Positions 9,720 through 18,840 of a stretch of 64,000 bases of DNA are shown piece after piece. The number at the start of each line of letters is the position of its first letter. Within the stretch, counting starts at the first letter, position 1. The DNA comes from Nostoc sp. NMS2 (GTDB lineage Bacteria; Cyanobacteriota; Cyanobacteriia; Cyanobacteriales; Nostocaceae). Position numbers and translations under genes: made by a program. The notes beneath the pieces were generated by a model. The model did not search any database. It was not told the origin of the DNA and saw nothing but the letters and a program-made list of their open reading frames with translations. The stretch spans positions 1 to 64,000 of the forward strand of contig NZ_JABXKH010000161.1 of NCBI RefSeq assembly GCF_017115105.1. The letters run 5' to 3'.

Positions 9720-11348
9720 ATGTCGCATTCTGAGTTCCCTGATTCTACCCTTCCAGTTGAAATAGAACAGCCTGCTGTTACTGATTCTAGTCAAGAGTCA
9801 CAACCATTGTTAGAGCGATCGCCTAAACCACCTAAAAAGCGTCGTTGGCCTCTAATTTTGGGAATTATCCTCTTAATTGGAGGCATTGGTTTTGGTTGGC
9901 GCTGGTGGCAAACTAGTAGTGCTAGCAATCCACCAGCAGGTGGGCCAGCTGCTGGCCAACCAATGGCAATTCCAGTCAAGCTAGCGACTGTGCAAACTGA
10001 AACTGTGCAAGAAAGTTCGGAGTTTATTGGCTCCTTAGAGGCTCGAGGTTCGGTAATTATTAAGCCACAGGTTGATGGACGAGTTACCCAAATTTTCATC
10101 AAAGAGGGCAACCGGGTTCAACAAGGGCAAGTTATTGTCAGCATGGAAAGTGATAGTGTCCAAGCGCAATTATTACAAGCAAAAGCTGCACTAGCACAAG
10201 CTCAAGCCCGTCTTGCTGAACTGAAAGCGGGTACGCGACAAGAAGAAGTTGCCCAAGGTAGAGCGCAGTTAACCCAAGCCCAAGCTCGCTTTCGAGATGC
10301 CCAATCGGGGTCGCAACCACAAGAAATTGCTCAGGCTGAGGCTCAAATTCAGTCAGCTAAATCGGATCTGGAACTAGCACAATCACGAGCCAAGCGATAC
10401 GCACAATTGAGAAAAGAAGGTGCAGTTTCCCAAGATGTCCTAGAAGGATATGTCAAAGAACAGCAAAGTGCCGCAGCTGCCCTTGTGGTAGCCCAGAAAC
10501 GCCTAGACCAACTCCGTCAAAGCAGAAAATCTAGTGTGAATGAGCTAGCTGGAGCCTTGGAACAACAGAAACAAAACTTAAGGCAACTAGAAAATGGTTC
10601 CCGCCCAGAAGAAATTGCCCAAGCGCGATCGCAAGTAACGCAAGCAGCAGCCCAAGTCCAAGCAGCCCAAGTTCAACTGCAATACACAAAAGTTCTGGCT
10701 CCTTTTACTGGTATTGTTGGTGATATTCCAGTCAAGCTGGGAGATTATGTCGAAAAAGCAGATCAACTCACCACACTGACTAGAAACGACTCTTTAGAAC
10801 TAAATATTTCCGTTCCTCTAGAAGAAGGCAAAAAGCTGCGCTTGGGATTACCAGTGCAAATGCTGAACATCCAAGGCAAACCGACAGCAACGGGTAAGAT
10901 AAGTTTCATCTCTCCAGATGCTAGTTCTGATTCGCAGACAATTTTGGTTAAAGCTAATTTTGGTAATTCTAGAAGTCAACTGGTAAATCGCCAATCGGTG
11001 CAAACCAAAGTGATCTGGAACGAACGTCCAGGAATTTTAATTCCAGTTACAGCAGTATCTCGCCTGGGTGGAGAAACCTTTGTATTTGTAGCTGAAGCAC
11101 CAAAAGAAAAGAAAGCTGAAGCGCCAGCAGAAAAGAAAGCTGAAGCACCAGCAGAACAAAAAGCTGGAGCGCCATCTTTAGTTGCTCAACAAAAACCTGT
11201 GAAATTGGGAGTTATTGAGGGGAATAATTATCAAGTTATTGAAGGACTAAAAGCTGGAGACAAAATTGTTGTTTCCGGTATTCTCAACCTAACTAATGGC
11301 GCTCCCATCACTCCCGCAGCGCAAGAAGTGGGTAGTCAGAAGCCTTAG
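9720..11348 (+). CDS. RND efflux periplasmic adaptor (HlyD/AcrA family)
   Basis: Membrane fusion protein linking an inner-membrane RND pump to an outer-membrane channel. A cytoplasmic acidic/proline stretch precedes one membrane anchor at about 42-62. Then comes a lipoyl/barrel-sandwich half (VDGRVTQIFIKEGNRVQQGQ), a long coiled-coil hairpin with repeated GTRQEEVAQ/GSRPEEIAQ modules (about 145-320), the second lipoyl half (VLAPFTGIVGDIPVKLGDYV) and beta-barrel domains. Near residues 459-483 there is an Ala-Pro-Glu-Lys repeat (AEAPAEKKAEAPAEQKAGAP), probably flexible. At 542 aa it is longer than AcrA. The partner pump follows after a 300-bp repeat tract. Confidence 0.92.
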   Translation: MSHSEFPDSTLPVEIEQPAVTDSSQESQPLLERSPKPPKKRRWPLILGIILLIGGIGFGWRWWQTSSASNPPAGGPAAGQPMAIPVKLATVQTETVQESSEFIGSLEARGSVIIKPQVDGRVTQIFIKEGNRVQQGQVIVSMESDSVQAQLLQAKAALAQAQARLAELKAGTRQEEVAQGRAQLTQAQARFRDAQSGSQPQEIAQAEAQIQSAKSDLELAQSRAKRYAQLRKEGAVSQDVLEGYVKEQQSAAAALVVAQKRLDQLRQSRKSSVNELAGALEQQKQNLRQLENGSRPEEIAQARSQVTQAAAQVQAAQVQLQYTKVLAPFTGIVGDIPVKLGDYVEKADQLTTLTRNDSLELNISVPLEEGKKLRLGLPVQMLNIQGKPTATGKISFISPDASSDSQTILVKANFGNSRSQLVNRQSVQTKVIWNERPGILIPVTAVSRLGGETFVFVAEAPKEKKAEAPAEKKAEAPAEQKAGAPSLVAQQKPVKLGVIEGNNYQVIEGLKAGDKIVVSGILNLTNGAPITPAAQEVGSQKP

Positions 11349-11352
11349 TTGA

Positions 11353-11645
11353 GGAGGGGACAGGGGAGGCAGGGGAGCAGGGAGCAGGGAGCAGGGGGAG
11401 CAGGGGGCAGGGAGCAGGGGGAGATGGGGAAGATGAGGGGGATAAGGGGAGAAGAAGAATAACCATGCCCAATGCCCCATGCCCAATACTTCGACTTACC
11501 TCGGCTTCGCTCGGCACAAGTCGCTCAGTACAAGTGCCCCATGCCCAATGCCTCATTCCCAATGCCCAATACTTCGACTTACCTCGACTTCGCTCGGCAC
11601 AAGTCGCTCAGTACAAGTGCCCAATGCCCAATACCAAATTTTTTA
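11353..11645. repeat. Polypurine tract and duplicated palindromic repeat
   Basis: 11353-11455 is almost purely purine on the plus strand, built from ggggagcaggga-like units. It is followed by atgcccaatgcccc heptamer-like repeats and two copies (about 11488-11535 and 11571-11617) of a hairpin-forming repeat that begins acttcgacttacctcgg and ends cgctcagtacaagt. It separates the adaptor from the pump gene, and I see no coding potential. Confidence 0.8.
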
Positions 11646-11649
11646 AACT

Positions 11650-14600
11650 ATGTTTGTTGACTTCTTTATTAAGCGACCAATCTTTGCGTCGGTCTGTGCA
11701 ATCATTATCCTTTTAATAGGATTAATCAGTATTCCCACATTACCGATCGCTAGATTCCCAGAAATTAGTCCCACGCAAATCAGTGTAACTTCCAACTATA
11801 GCGGAGCTAGTGCAGAAGTCGTAGAAAGCGGAGTTACAAATATCTTAGAAAGGCAAATCAACGGGGTTGAGGGACTAAGATATCTCACTTCCAGCAGCAG
11901 TAACGATGGTACTAGTACTATTACAGCCACCTTTGATTCATCACGAGATAAAGATATTGCGGCTGTGGATGTGCAAAATCGTGTTTCTGTTGCCCAACCA
12001 CAACTACCGGATTCTGTACAACGCACAGGTATACGGGTATCGAAAGAGTCTAGCAACATTCTCTTGGCGATTGGTTTATACGCTGAAAATAAAGAGTACG
12101 ACAATATATTCTTAAGCAACTATGCCGACCTTTACTTAGCAGATGCCTTAAAAAGAGTCAAAGGCGTGAGCAACGCTCAAATTTTTGGTGAACGCCGCTA
12201 TGCAATGCGCCTGTGGTTAGATCCGAGTCGTCTTGCCAATCGGGGGCTAACAACTAAGGATGTAGCGAATGCTTTATCTGAACAAAACTTGCAAGTTGGT
12301 GCAGGGAGAATTGGACAAGAACCGGCTCCTGAAGGACAAAGGTATCAACTTGATGTGCGTGCTGCTAGCCGATTAGCAGAACCAGGAGAATTTGAAGAAA
12401 TTGTCCTCAAAACTGGAGATGATGGCACATTAGTCAAGCTCAAAGATGTTGGTAGAGCAGAACTGGGTGCAGAAAACTACAGTTCATTTCTGCGATTTCG
12501 TGGTAACGATGCTGTTGGTTTAGGGATTTATCAGGTTCCTGGTAGTAATGCCTTGGATGTGGCTAAGGGAGTCAAAGCCGAACTAGCGCGATTAGCTCCG
12601 AGTTTTCCCCCAGGGCTGAAATATCAGGTAGCTTTTGACACGACATCCTTTGTCGAAGAGTCGATGTCAGAAGTCATCAAGACTCTGATTGAAGCGGTAG
12701 TGCTAGTTGTGATTGTGATTTTTGTGTTCTTGCAGGATTGGCGAACCACTTTAATTCCTGCACTAACCATTCCGCTTTCCTTAATTGGGACATTTGCCTT
12801 TGTCAAACTTTTTAACTTTTCGATCAATAGTTTGACTTTATTTGGTCTGACTTTAGCATCGGGGATGGTGGTAGACGATGCGATCGTTGTGGTAGAGCAA
12901 ATCAGCCGTTTTATTCAGGATAAAGGCATAAATCCTCGCCGAGCCGCTAGTGAATCAATGGCGGAATTGTTTGGCGCGGTTATTGCCACTTCACTAGTGT
13001 TGATGGCGGTGTTTGTGCCAGTGGCATTTTTTCCGGGAACCACAGGCGCACTTTATCGGCAATTTGCCCTGACGATCGCTTTCTCCATTGCGATTTCAAC
13101 TTTTTTGGCTTTGACTTTGACACCTTCCTTGTGTGCGCTGCTACTGCGTCAAGGGCAAAAACCTTCAGGCTGGCTGGGTTGGATTTTTGGCAAGATAAAT
13201 CGCTTTCTTGACTGGGTACAGAATGGTTATAAGCGATCGCTTACCTTTCTCACAGGCATCAAAGGTATTGTGATTGGGTTGTTTATCGTTTCCTTGGGAA
13301 TGACTGCTTGGCTGTACACCACAGTCCCAACAGCTTTTCTACCCGATGAAGACGAGGGGTATTTTATCACAATTATCCAAGGGCCGCAAGGGGTTTCGCT
13401 GCAATATACCAGCGATGTGATTGCACAGGTAGAAAAAGAAATTCTCCAAATTCCAGAAGTATTGGGGACTTTTGCGATCGGAGGGTTTGGTTTTAGTGGT
13501 AACACAGCTAACAGTGGCATCATATTTACAACTTTAAAATCTTGGGACGAGCGCTCAAAACCAGATCAATCAGTACAGGCGATTATTGGCAGCTTGCAAG
13601 GGAAGTTGTTGGCAATCCCAGAAGCCAGGGTTTTTCCTGTGAATCCGCCAGCAATTCAGGGTTTAGGCAACTTTGGCGGCTTCGTCTTTCAACTGCAAGA
13701 CCGCAGAGGTAACAGTGGTTTAGAAAATCTGGTGCAGTCGATGGGTCAGTTGCTGGGTAAAGCTAATCAAACACCAGGATTACAAGCTGTATTTAGCACC
13801 TTTGCCGCAGATACACCACAATTGCTTGTGGAAGTAAACCGCAATAGAGCCAAATCATTGCAAGTTTCTATAGATGATGTCTTCAGTACTTTACAAACTG
13901 CTTTGGGATCGCAATATGTAAATGATTTCAATCTCCAGCAGCGCAATTACCGAGTATATATCCAGGCTGATCAACAGTTTCGTTCTAATCCCAAAGATAT
14001 TGGCAAACTATACGTTCGTTCTCAAAAGAATCAAATGGTTCCTTTGAGTAACTTAGTCACAGTTACTCAGACTGTGGGAGCGCAAACGATAAATCACTAC
14101 AATCTGTTCCGCTCAATTGAAATTAATGGTTCCGCCGCTCCTGGCTCTAGTTCGGGAGACGCAATTAAAGCAATGGAAAAAGTTGCTAAAGAAGTTTTAC
14201 CAGCCGGTTATGGTTACGAATGGTCAGGGACTGCATTAGAAGAAATAGATTCTGGTGGTTTAGCACCCCTAATCTTTGGATTAGGAATAATCTTCGTATT
14301 CTTGGTACTAGCCGCTCAATACGAGAACTACATCGACCCCTTTATTATTTTGTTATCAGTTCCCTTAGCTATCTTTGGAGCGCTTATAGCTCAATCAATG
14401 CGGGGTTTTGCCAATGATGTTTACTGTCAAATTGGTCTAGTAATGTTGATCGGTTTAGCTAGTAAGAACGCGATTTTGATTGTGGAATTTGCTAATCAAT
14501 TACGAGAGCAAGGGCTTTCGATTACTAAAGCAGTAATTGAGGCTTCACAAGAGCGGTTACGTCCAATTTTGATGACTGCTTTTTCTACACTCTTGGGGAT

Positions 14601-14841
14601 TTTTCCGTTAGCTGTTGCCACAGGTGCCGGTGCGGGTAGTCGGCAATCTTTGGGAACAGCAGTATTTGGTGGGATGTTAATTGCGACTTTCTTGAGTTTG
14701 TTTGTAGTACCAATTTTGTATATCGTGCTTAAGACGACAACAGAGCGCTTTATCAAACCAAATCGGCATCAAGGACTGCAAACAGATGCAGTTTCATTGG
14801 ATGGTAAAACTACTGCGTATGCAACAAAAGGCGAGAATTAA
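11650..14841 (+). CDS. RND multidrug efflux permease (AcrB/HAE1 family)
   Basis: Inner-membrane proton-driven efflux pump of about 1063 aa, with the family's two repeated halves of six helices and two large periplasmic loops each. It starts MFVDFFIKRPIFASVCAIIILLIG, the usual HAE1 start. The proton-relay pair is present in GMVVDDAIVVVE (helix 4) and the second-half helices end with GLASKNAILIVEFANQL. Together with the preceding adaptor it should form a tripartite pump with an outer-membrane channel encoded elsewhere. The local TetR gene is broken, so the pump may have lost its repressor. The substrate is unknown. Confidence 0.95.
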   Translation: MFVDFFIKRPIFASVCAIIILLIGLISIPTLPIARFPEISPTQISVTSNYSGASAEVVESGVTNILERQINGVEGLRYLTSSSSNDGTSTITATFDSSRDKDIAAVDVQNRVSVAQPQLPDSVQRTGIRVSKESSNILLAIGLYAENKEYDNIFLSNYADLYLADALKRVKGVSNAQIFGERRYAMRLWLDPSRLANRGLTTKDVANALSEQNLQVGAGRIGQEPAPEGQRYQLDVRAASRLAEPGEFEEIVLKTGDDGTLVKLKDVGRAELGAENYSSFLRFRGNDAVGLGIYQVPGSNALDVAKGVKAELARLAPSFPPGLKYQVAFDTTSFVEESMSEVIKTLIEAVVLVVIVIFVFLQDWRTTLIPALTIPLSLIGTFAFVKLFNFSINSLTLFGLTLASGMVVDDAIVVVEQISRFIQDKGINPRRAASESMAELFGAVIATSLVLMAVFVPVAFFPGTTGALYRQFALTIAFSIAISTFLALTLTPSLCALLLRQGQKPSGWLGWIFGKINRFLDWVQNGYKRSLTFLTGIKGIVIGLFIVSLGMTAWLYTTVPTAFLPDEDEGYFITIIQGPQGVSLQYTSDVIAQVEKEILQIPEVLGTFAIGGFGFSGNTANSGIIFTTLKSWDERSKPDQSVQAIIGSLQGKLLAIPEARVFPVNPPAIQGLGNFGGFVFQLQDRRGNSGLENLVQSMGQLLGKANQTPGLQAVFSTFAADTPQLLVEVNRNRAKSLQVSIDDVFSTLQTALGSQYVNDFNLQQRNYRVYIQADQQFRSNPKDIGKLYVRSQKNQMVPLSNLVTVTQTVGAQTINHYNLFRSIEINGSAAPGSSSGDAIKAMEKVAKEVLPAGYGYEWSGTALEEIDSGGLAPLIFGLGIIFVFLVLAAQYENYIDPFIILLSVPLAIFGALIAQSMRGFANDVYCQIGLVMLIGLASKNAILIVEFANQLREQGLSITKAVIEASQERLRPILMTAFSTLLGIFPLAVATGAGAGSRQSLGTAVFGGMLIATFLSLFVVPILYIVLKTTTERFIKPNRHQGLQTDAVSLDGKTTAYATKGEN

Positions 14842-14870
14842 TTCGTAATTCGTAATTCGTAATTCGTAAT
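14840..14870. repeat. Tandem heptamer repeat (attcgta units)
   Basis: Four copies of attcgta directly follow the stop codon of the pump gene. Same family as 7015-7050. Confidence 0.85.
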
Positions 14871-15020
14871 TAATTTTCCCTGTTGTCTATGCTCGTCTTC
14901 CCTGTCTCCTATAAACGTCGTAGTATGAGAAGATGGGGAAGACTAATTTTAAGGGGAAATGGCAGTGATGAGTGGAACATCTTGCAAATGGAGCAGATTA
15001 AACAGTTAGAGAAAAGTGCT

Positions 15021-16934
15021 TTATTTCAGCAATCTTAGACCACTGAGGGTAACTAATACTGTCGAGCCTTCATGCCCAATCACGCCAATCGGTAAGTTAA
15101 TACTTCCGAGAAAGTTAGCTACTAAAAGCAACATAATGAAACTCAACGCTACGACTATATTCTGTTTGACTATGGATTGCGATCGCCTCCCCAAATGTAT
15201 CGCCACGGCAATTTTTTCTAACTTGTCTGCCATCAGTACTATATCTGCGGTTTCTAATGCCACATCACTACCAGATATTCCCATCGCTATACCTACAGAT
15301 GCTTGGGCTAAAGCTGGTGCATCATTAATTCCATCGCCCACCATTGCCACAGTTTGATACTTTTGCTGTAGAAGGCGGATAACATCTAGCTTATCTTCTG
15401 GTAGAAGTTGAGCATATACCCCATCGATTCCGACTGCTTTGGCGACACTTTGAGCAGTTTCTTCATTATCCCCGGTTAACATGACAATTTGCTCAATTCC
15501 CAGTTTCCTTAAGCGGATAACGGTTGCGGCTGCTTGCGATCTTACTTCATCTGCGATCGCAATTACACCCATCACCCCTGCTATATTTCCTTGTGCTACC
15601 CAAACCACAGTTTTACCTTCTTGCTCCAAAGATTGAGCCATTTCTCGCAACTTTTCAGGTAAATTTGTCACATACTGCTGCACAAAAACGGCATTTCCCA
15701 CGATTACCTGTTGTTCTTGAGCAATTCCCACAATTCCCTGTCCAGGTATAGCTTGCACTTGGATTGCACCAACCAAATCCAAATCGCCAGCCGCCTCTAC
15801 AATTGCCTTACCGATGGGATGTTCTGAATAAGATTCCACACTAGCGGCGGCTTTTAATACATCAAGTTGAGTGTATTCACTAACTGAAATTACTTGGAAT
15901 ACTTGCAACTGCCCTGTTGTCAGAGTACCAGTTTTATCAAATGCGATCGCACGGACTTTGCCAATTTTCTCCAACTGCGCTCCATTTTTAAACAAAATCC
16001 CCTGTCTTGCACCATTGGCGATTCCCGAAAGCAGGGTGGGCATAATTGCAGCCATCAGCGCACAGGGAGAAGCAACCACTAGGAAAGTCAGCGCCCGATA
16101 AATTGTTGTTTCCCAATCCCAACCCCAAAGAAACGGCGGTAAAGTTGCCAGCAATATCCCGGCTACTACAATGACTTTGGCATATCCCTTCTCAAAGCGA
16201 TCGATAAACTCTTGGGAAGGTGGTGCTTCTGTCTGTGCTTGTTCTACCAAACGAATCACACGCTGAATCAAACTACTTTGGGCTGGTTTGTGTACCTTAA
16301 TCTGCAATGCACCATAGCCGTTGAGTGTACCAGCAAATACTTCTTCGCCCACCGTTTTCTCTATAGGTAAAGACTCGCCTGTAATCGCAGCTTGATTGAG
16401 GGTGCTGTAACCAGATAAAATTATCCCATCAGTAGGAATTAGCTCTCCAGGTTTGACGACAATCTCATCACCCACTTTTAATTGACTGATAGGAATCTCT
16501 TCTTCTCTTCCCTGAAGTAAAACCCTTGCTGTATCTGGTGTCAAACTCATCAAACTGCGGATACTGCGCTCAGTTCGCGCCATTGCATAGCCTTCTAATG
16601 CGCCACTGATAGCGAAAATCAGAATCAAAATTGCCCCATCAATAATTAGATGATATTCTCGTCGCCATAAGCCGAGGCTAGCAGCACCAATCGCTGCCAC
16701 AATCATCAGCAAATCTACATCGAGTTCTTTTTCTTTGAAAAGGGTAGTTAATCCTTCCCGCGCACTTTCGTAACCACCAATCACGTAAGCAGCCGGTAGC
16801 AGTAGCAACGCCAATCCTAACCAACCGAGATGCAAGGCGAACCATCCGAGAAATAGCAGTAACCCACATAAAAGGGCTGCTACGGTATCTGTGTGTTCTC
16901 TGGTGAATTGACTGAAACGTTGGGGGTAGAGCAT
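15021..16934 (-). CDS. coaT: P1B-4 type heavy-metal ATPase, probable cobalt exporter
   Basis: Inner-membrane metal-exporting P-type ATPase of 637 aa. TGES (about residue 184), DKTGT phosphorylation site (about 331) and the HP motif SEHPIGKA are all present. The membrane metal site has SPC (about 288) in place of CPC, and the last helix pair has HEGST (about 620); together these define the P1B-4 subgroup (CoaT, CzcP, PfeT). There is no N-terminal HMA or His-rich metal domain, as usual for that group. A perfect MerR-type operator lies 33 bp upstream of the start, and a CoaR-type regulator gene is nearby on the other strand, so cobalt is the best substrate guess; iron or zinc remains possible. 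Confidence 0.88.
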   Translation of the reverse strand: MLYPQRFSQFTREHTDTVAALLCGLLLFLGWFALHLGWLGLALLLLPAAYVIGGYESAREGLTTLFKEKELDVDLLMIVAAIGAASLGLWRREYHLIIDGAILILIFAISGALEGYAMARTERSIRSLMSLTPDTARVLLQGREEEIPISQLKVGDEIVVKPGELIPTDGIILSGYSTLNQAAITGESLPIEKTVGEEVFAGTLNGYGALQIKVHKPAQSSLIQRVIRLVEQAQTEAPPSQEFIDRFEKGYAKVIVVAGILLATLPPFLWGWDWETTIYRALTFLVVASPCALMAAIMPTLLSGIANGARQGILFKNGAQLEKIGKVRAIAFDKTGTLTTGQLQVFQVISVSEYTQLDVLKAAASVESYSEHPIGKAIVEAAGDLDLVGAIQVQAIPGQGIVGIAQEQQVIVGNAVFVQQYVTNLPEKLREMAQSLEQEGKTVVWVAQGNIAGVMGVIAIADEVRSQAAATVIRLRKLGIEQIVMLTGDNEETAQSVAKAVGIDGVYAQLLPEDKLDVIRLLQQKYQTVAMVGDGINDAPALAQASVGIAMGISGSDVALETADIVLMADKLEKIAVAIHLGRRSQSIVKQNIVVALSFIMLLLVANFLGSINLPIGVIGHEGSTVLVTLSGLRLLK

Positions 16935-16966
16935 GAGAGGTGAATTTATAGTGACTCTCTCAGGCT

Positions 16967-16998
16967 AAACCTTGACATTAATGTTAATGTCAAGGTTT
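16967..16998. promoter_or_regulatory. MerR/CoaR-type operator-promoter
   Basis: The two 15-bp arms AAACCTTGACATTAA (16967-16981) and TTAATGTCAAGGTTT (16984-16998) are perfect inverted complements around TG. Each arm contains a TTGACA -35 element. On the plus strand TTGACA (16972-16977) is followed after 20 bp by TATAAT (16998-17003). On the minus strand a 20-bp spacer leads to TAGCCT. Overlong 19-20 bp spacers spanned by a dyad are the hallmark of MerR-family activated promoters. The site can serve coaT leftwards and the ATPase/TOPRIM/coaR genes rightwards. Confidence 0.8.
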
Positions 16999-17156
16999 AT
17001 AATGATTTTGAAACGCAGAGGGGCGCTGAGGGAAGCGCGGAGGTACGCAGAGTTAAATCTTTATCTGTGTTCTTGAAGTGTTTTTCAAAAGCTGAATGTG
17101 GGTAAATGGGACGATTTAACTGTTACCTTTAAAATTGCACTAATAGGAAAAAATAT

Positions 17157-18278
17157 ATGCTAAAGCGAATATATATTGATAACTTTCGCGGGTTGGTAAA
17201 TTTTGAGATGAACTTTGATTCGATTAACCTCTTTCTTGGTGGTAATGGAGCAGGTAAATCAACAGTTTTTGAAGTTTTACGGAAAATTCAAATTTTTATA
17301 AGTGGTGACGAAAAAGTAGAACAAATTTTTAAATCTGCTGACTGTACTCGCTGGCAGACTTTACAGCTTCAGCGTTTTGAGCTAGAAATTGCTGGAAATG
17401 GTGGTAATTATAAATATGAATTTGCTATTAGACATAATCAAGATAAGATTCATGTTGAATATGAGCGTCTCTGGTTTAATAATCAAGTTTTACTTAAGTC
17501 TGAAGCTGGCGAAGTTCAACTTTTTAGCGATAATTATGAAGAGGTCGCAAAAGCTCCATTTCCTTCACCATCAGGATCTTTCCTATGGTTATTTACGGTA
17601 GATAGTGACAGTACAAAGCTGGACTGGTTCACAAAACGTATGCAGCGATTCATTATTGTACAAATTATTCCTAGCCTTATGCTTGATGGAAGTGAAAAGG
17701 AAGAAATTCATTTAACTTCGAGAATGGAAAACTTTGTTTCTTGGTATCGCTATATTTCGCAAGATCAGGGTAAAGTTGCTGAACTTATCAACGTTTTAAA
17801 AGATATTTTAAATGGGTTTTTAAGTTTTAAATTTGAACAGTTCAGTGAAAATTATCGGACTCTAAAATTAAGATTTTTAACTGATAAAGATAGGACAAAG
17901 ATTATTGATTATCGCTTTAGTGAATTATCCGATGGTCAAAAAGTGATAATTGCTCTTTACACCATTCTCTATTGCACTGAATCTGAAGATTATACACTTT
18001 GTATTGATGAACCAGAAAGTTTTTTAGCTCTGCCGGAAATTCAACCTTGGCTAATTCAACTTTATGATTTCTGTATTGATGGGAAAATACAAGCTTTACT
18101 AATCTCCCATCATCCTGTACTAATAAATTATCTTTTAGCTTCACCTATAGGTTATTGGTTTGAGCGTCAAAGTAATGCACCTGTACGAGTAAAACCAATT
18201 AGTAATCAAGAAGCTGAAAATTCAGGATTACCAATTTCAGAACTGATTGCACGGGGCTGGCTGTATGACCCAGAATAG
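17157..18278 (+). CDS. OLD-like/AAA-type ABC ATPase, putative defence ATPase
   Basis: A 373-aa soluble ATPase of the RecF/SMC/OLD-like ABC class. It starts IYIDNFRGL, typical of these proteins, then Walker A GGNGAGKST (28-36), a long variable middle, an ABC signature-like LSDGQK (about 256-261), Walker B LCIDEPES (about 281-288) and a switch histidine in ISHHP (about 316-320). It ends by overlapping the next gene by 14 bp, so the two are surely co-translated. Such ATPases paired with TOPRIM nucleases occur in anti-phage systems (OLD, Gabija, PARIS, AbiL), but I cannot place this one in a named system. It separates coaT from coaR and lies 158 bp from the MerR operator. Confidence 0.8.
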   Translation: MLKRIYIDNFRGLVNFEMNFDSINLFLGGNGAGKSTVFEVLRKIQIFISGDEKVEQIFKSADCTRWQTLQLQRFELEIAGNGGNYKYEFAIRHNQDKIHVEYERLWFNNQVLLKSEAGEVQLFSDNYEEVAKAPFPSPSGSFLWLFTVDSDSTKLDWFTKRMQRFIIVQIIPSLMLDGSEKEEIHLTSRMENFVSWYRYISQDQGKVAELINVLKDILNGFLSFKFEQFSENYRTLKLRFLTDKDRTKIIDYRFSELSDGQKVIIALYTILYCTESEDYTLCIDEPESFLALPEIQPWLIQLYDFCIDGKIQALLISHHPVLINYLLASPIGYWFERQSNAPVRVKPISNQEAENSGLPISELIARGWLYDPE

Positions 18279-18837
18279 AGTACAGATAGTAATTTTGTGT
18301 GAGGATCTACAACAGCAAGTTTTTGCATATCATTTTTTAAAAAAGCGAGGCTTTAATATAAATCCAAAAAACGTCACAATTAGGACTTCCCCAACAGGTA
18401 AAGGTGCAGGAGAGCAGTTCGTTAGAAAGCATTATGCAGCAGAGGTTAAAGAATACCGACGAAAAAACTATCGCTCAGGAATGCTAATAGTGTTGATTGA
18501 TGCAGATACTTCAACAGTAAAGGCAACACTGAAAGAATTAGATAATGCACTGATAGAAAATTCACAGGAACTTCGTAAGCCTGATGAGAAAATAGCAATC
18601 TTTGTGCCAAAAAGAAATATCGAAACTTGGATACATTATTTACGAACAGGAGAAGTTGTAGAAGAAGAAGCAGAAAAATCCAAATATCCAAAATTCCCTA
18701 AAAATGAGGCAATTTGTAAACCCGGTGTTGAACAATTAGCAAACCAGTGTTCTCAAGGGAGTTTAGATGAAAATGCACCGCCATCTCTTCAGGCGGCTTG
18801 TGAAGAGTTACAAAGAATTTTGCCGTTGTTGGAGTAA
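18265..18837 (+). CDS. TOPRIM-like partner of the ATPase
   Basis: A 190-aa protein from the ATG at 18265; a TTG at 18247 would add six residues. A hydrophobic strand leads to ILCED with Glu at 13, and a second strand ends in LIDAD with Asp at about 79 and 81. Glu plus DxD after beta strands is the TOPRIM metal-binding pattern, as in OLD, DUF4276 and RloB nucleases. A third segment, FVPKRNIETWIHYL, resembles the conserved helix after the TOPRIM core in DUF4276-like proteins. It overlaps the ATPase by 14 bp and its last codons carry the ribosome-binding site (GGAG) of coaR. The fold assignment is inference from motifs; nuclease activity is not shown. Confidence 0.65.
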   Translation: MTQNRVQIVILCEDLQQQVFAYHFLKKRGFNINPKNVTIRTSPTGKGAGEQFVRKHYAAEVKEYRRKNYRSGMLIVLIDADTSTVKATLKELDNALIENSQELRKPDEKIAIFVPKRNIETWIHYLRTGEVVEEEAEKSKYPKFPKNEAICKPGVEQLANQCSQGSLDENAPPSLQAACEELQRILPLLE

Positions 18838-18840
18838 ATC

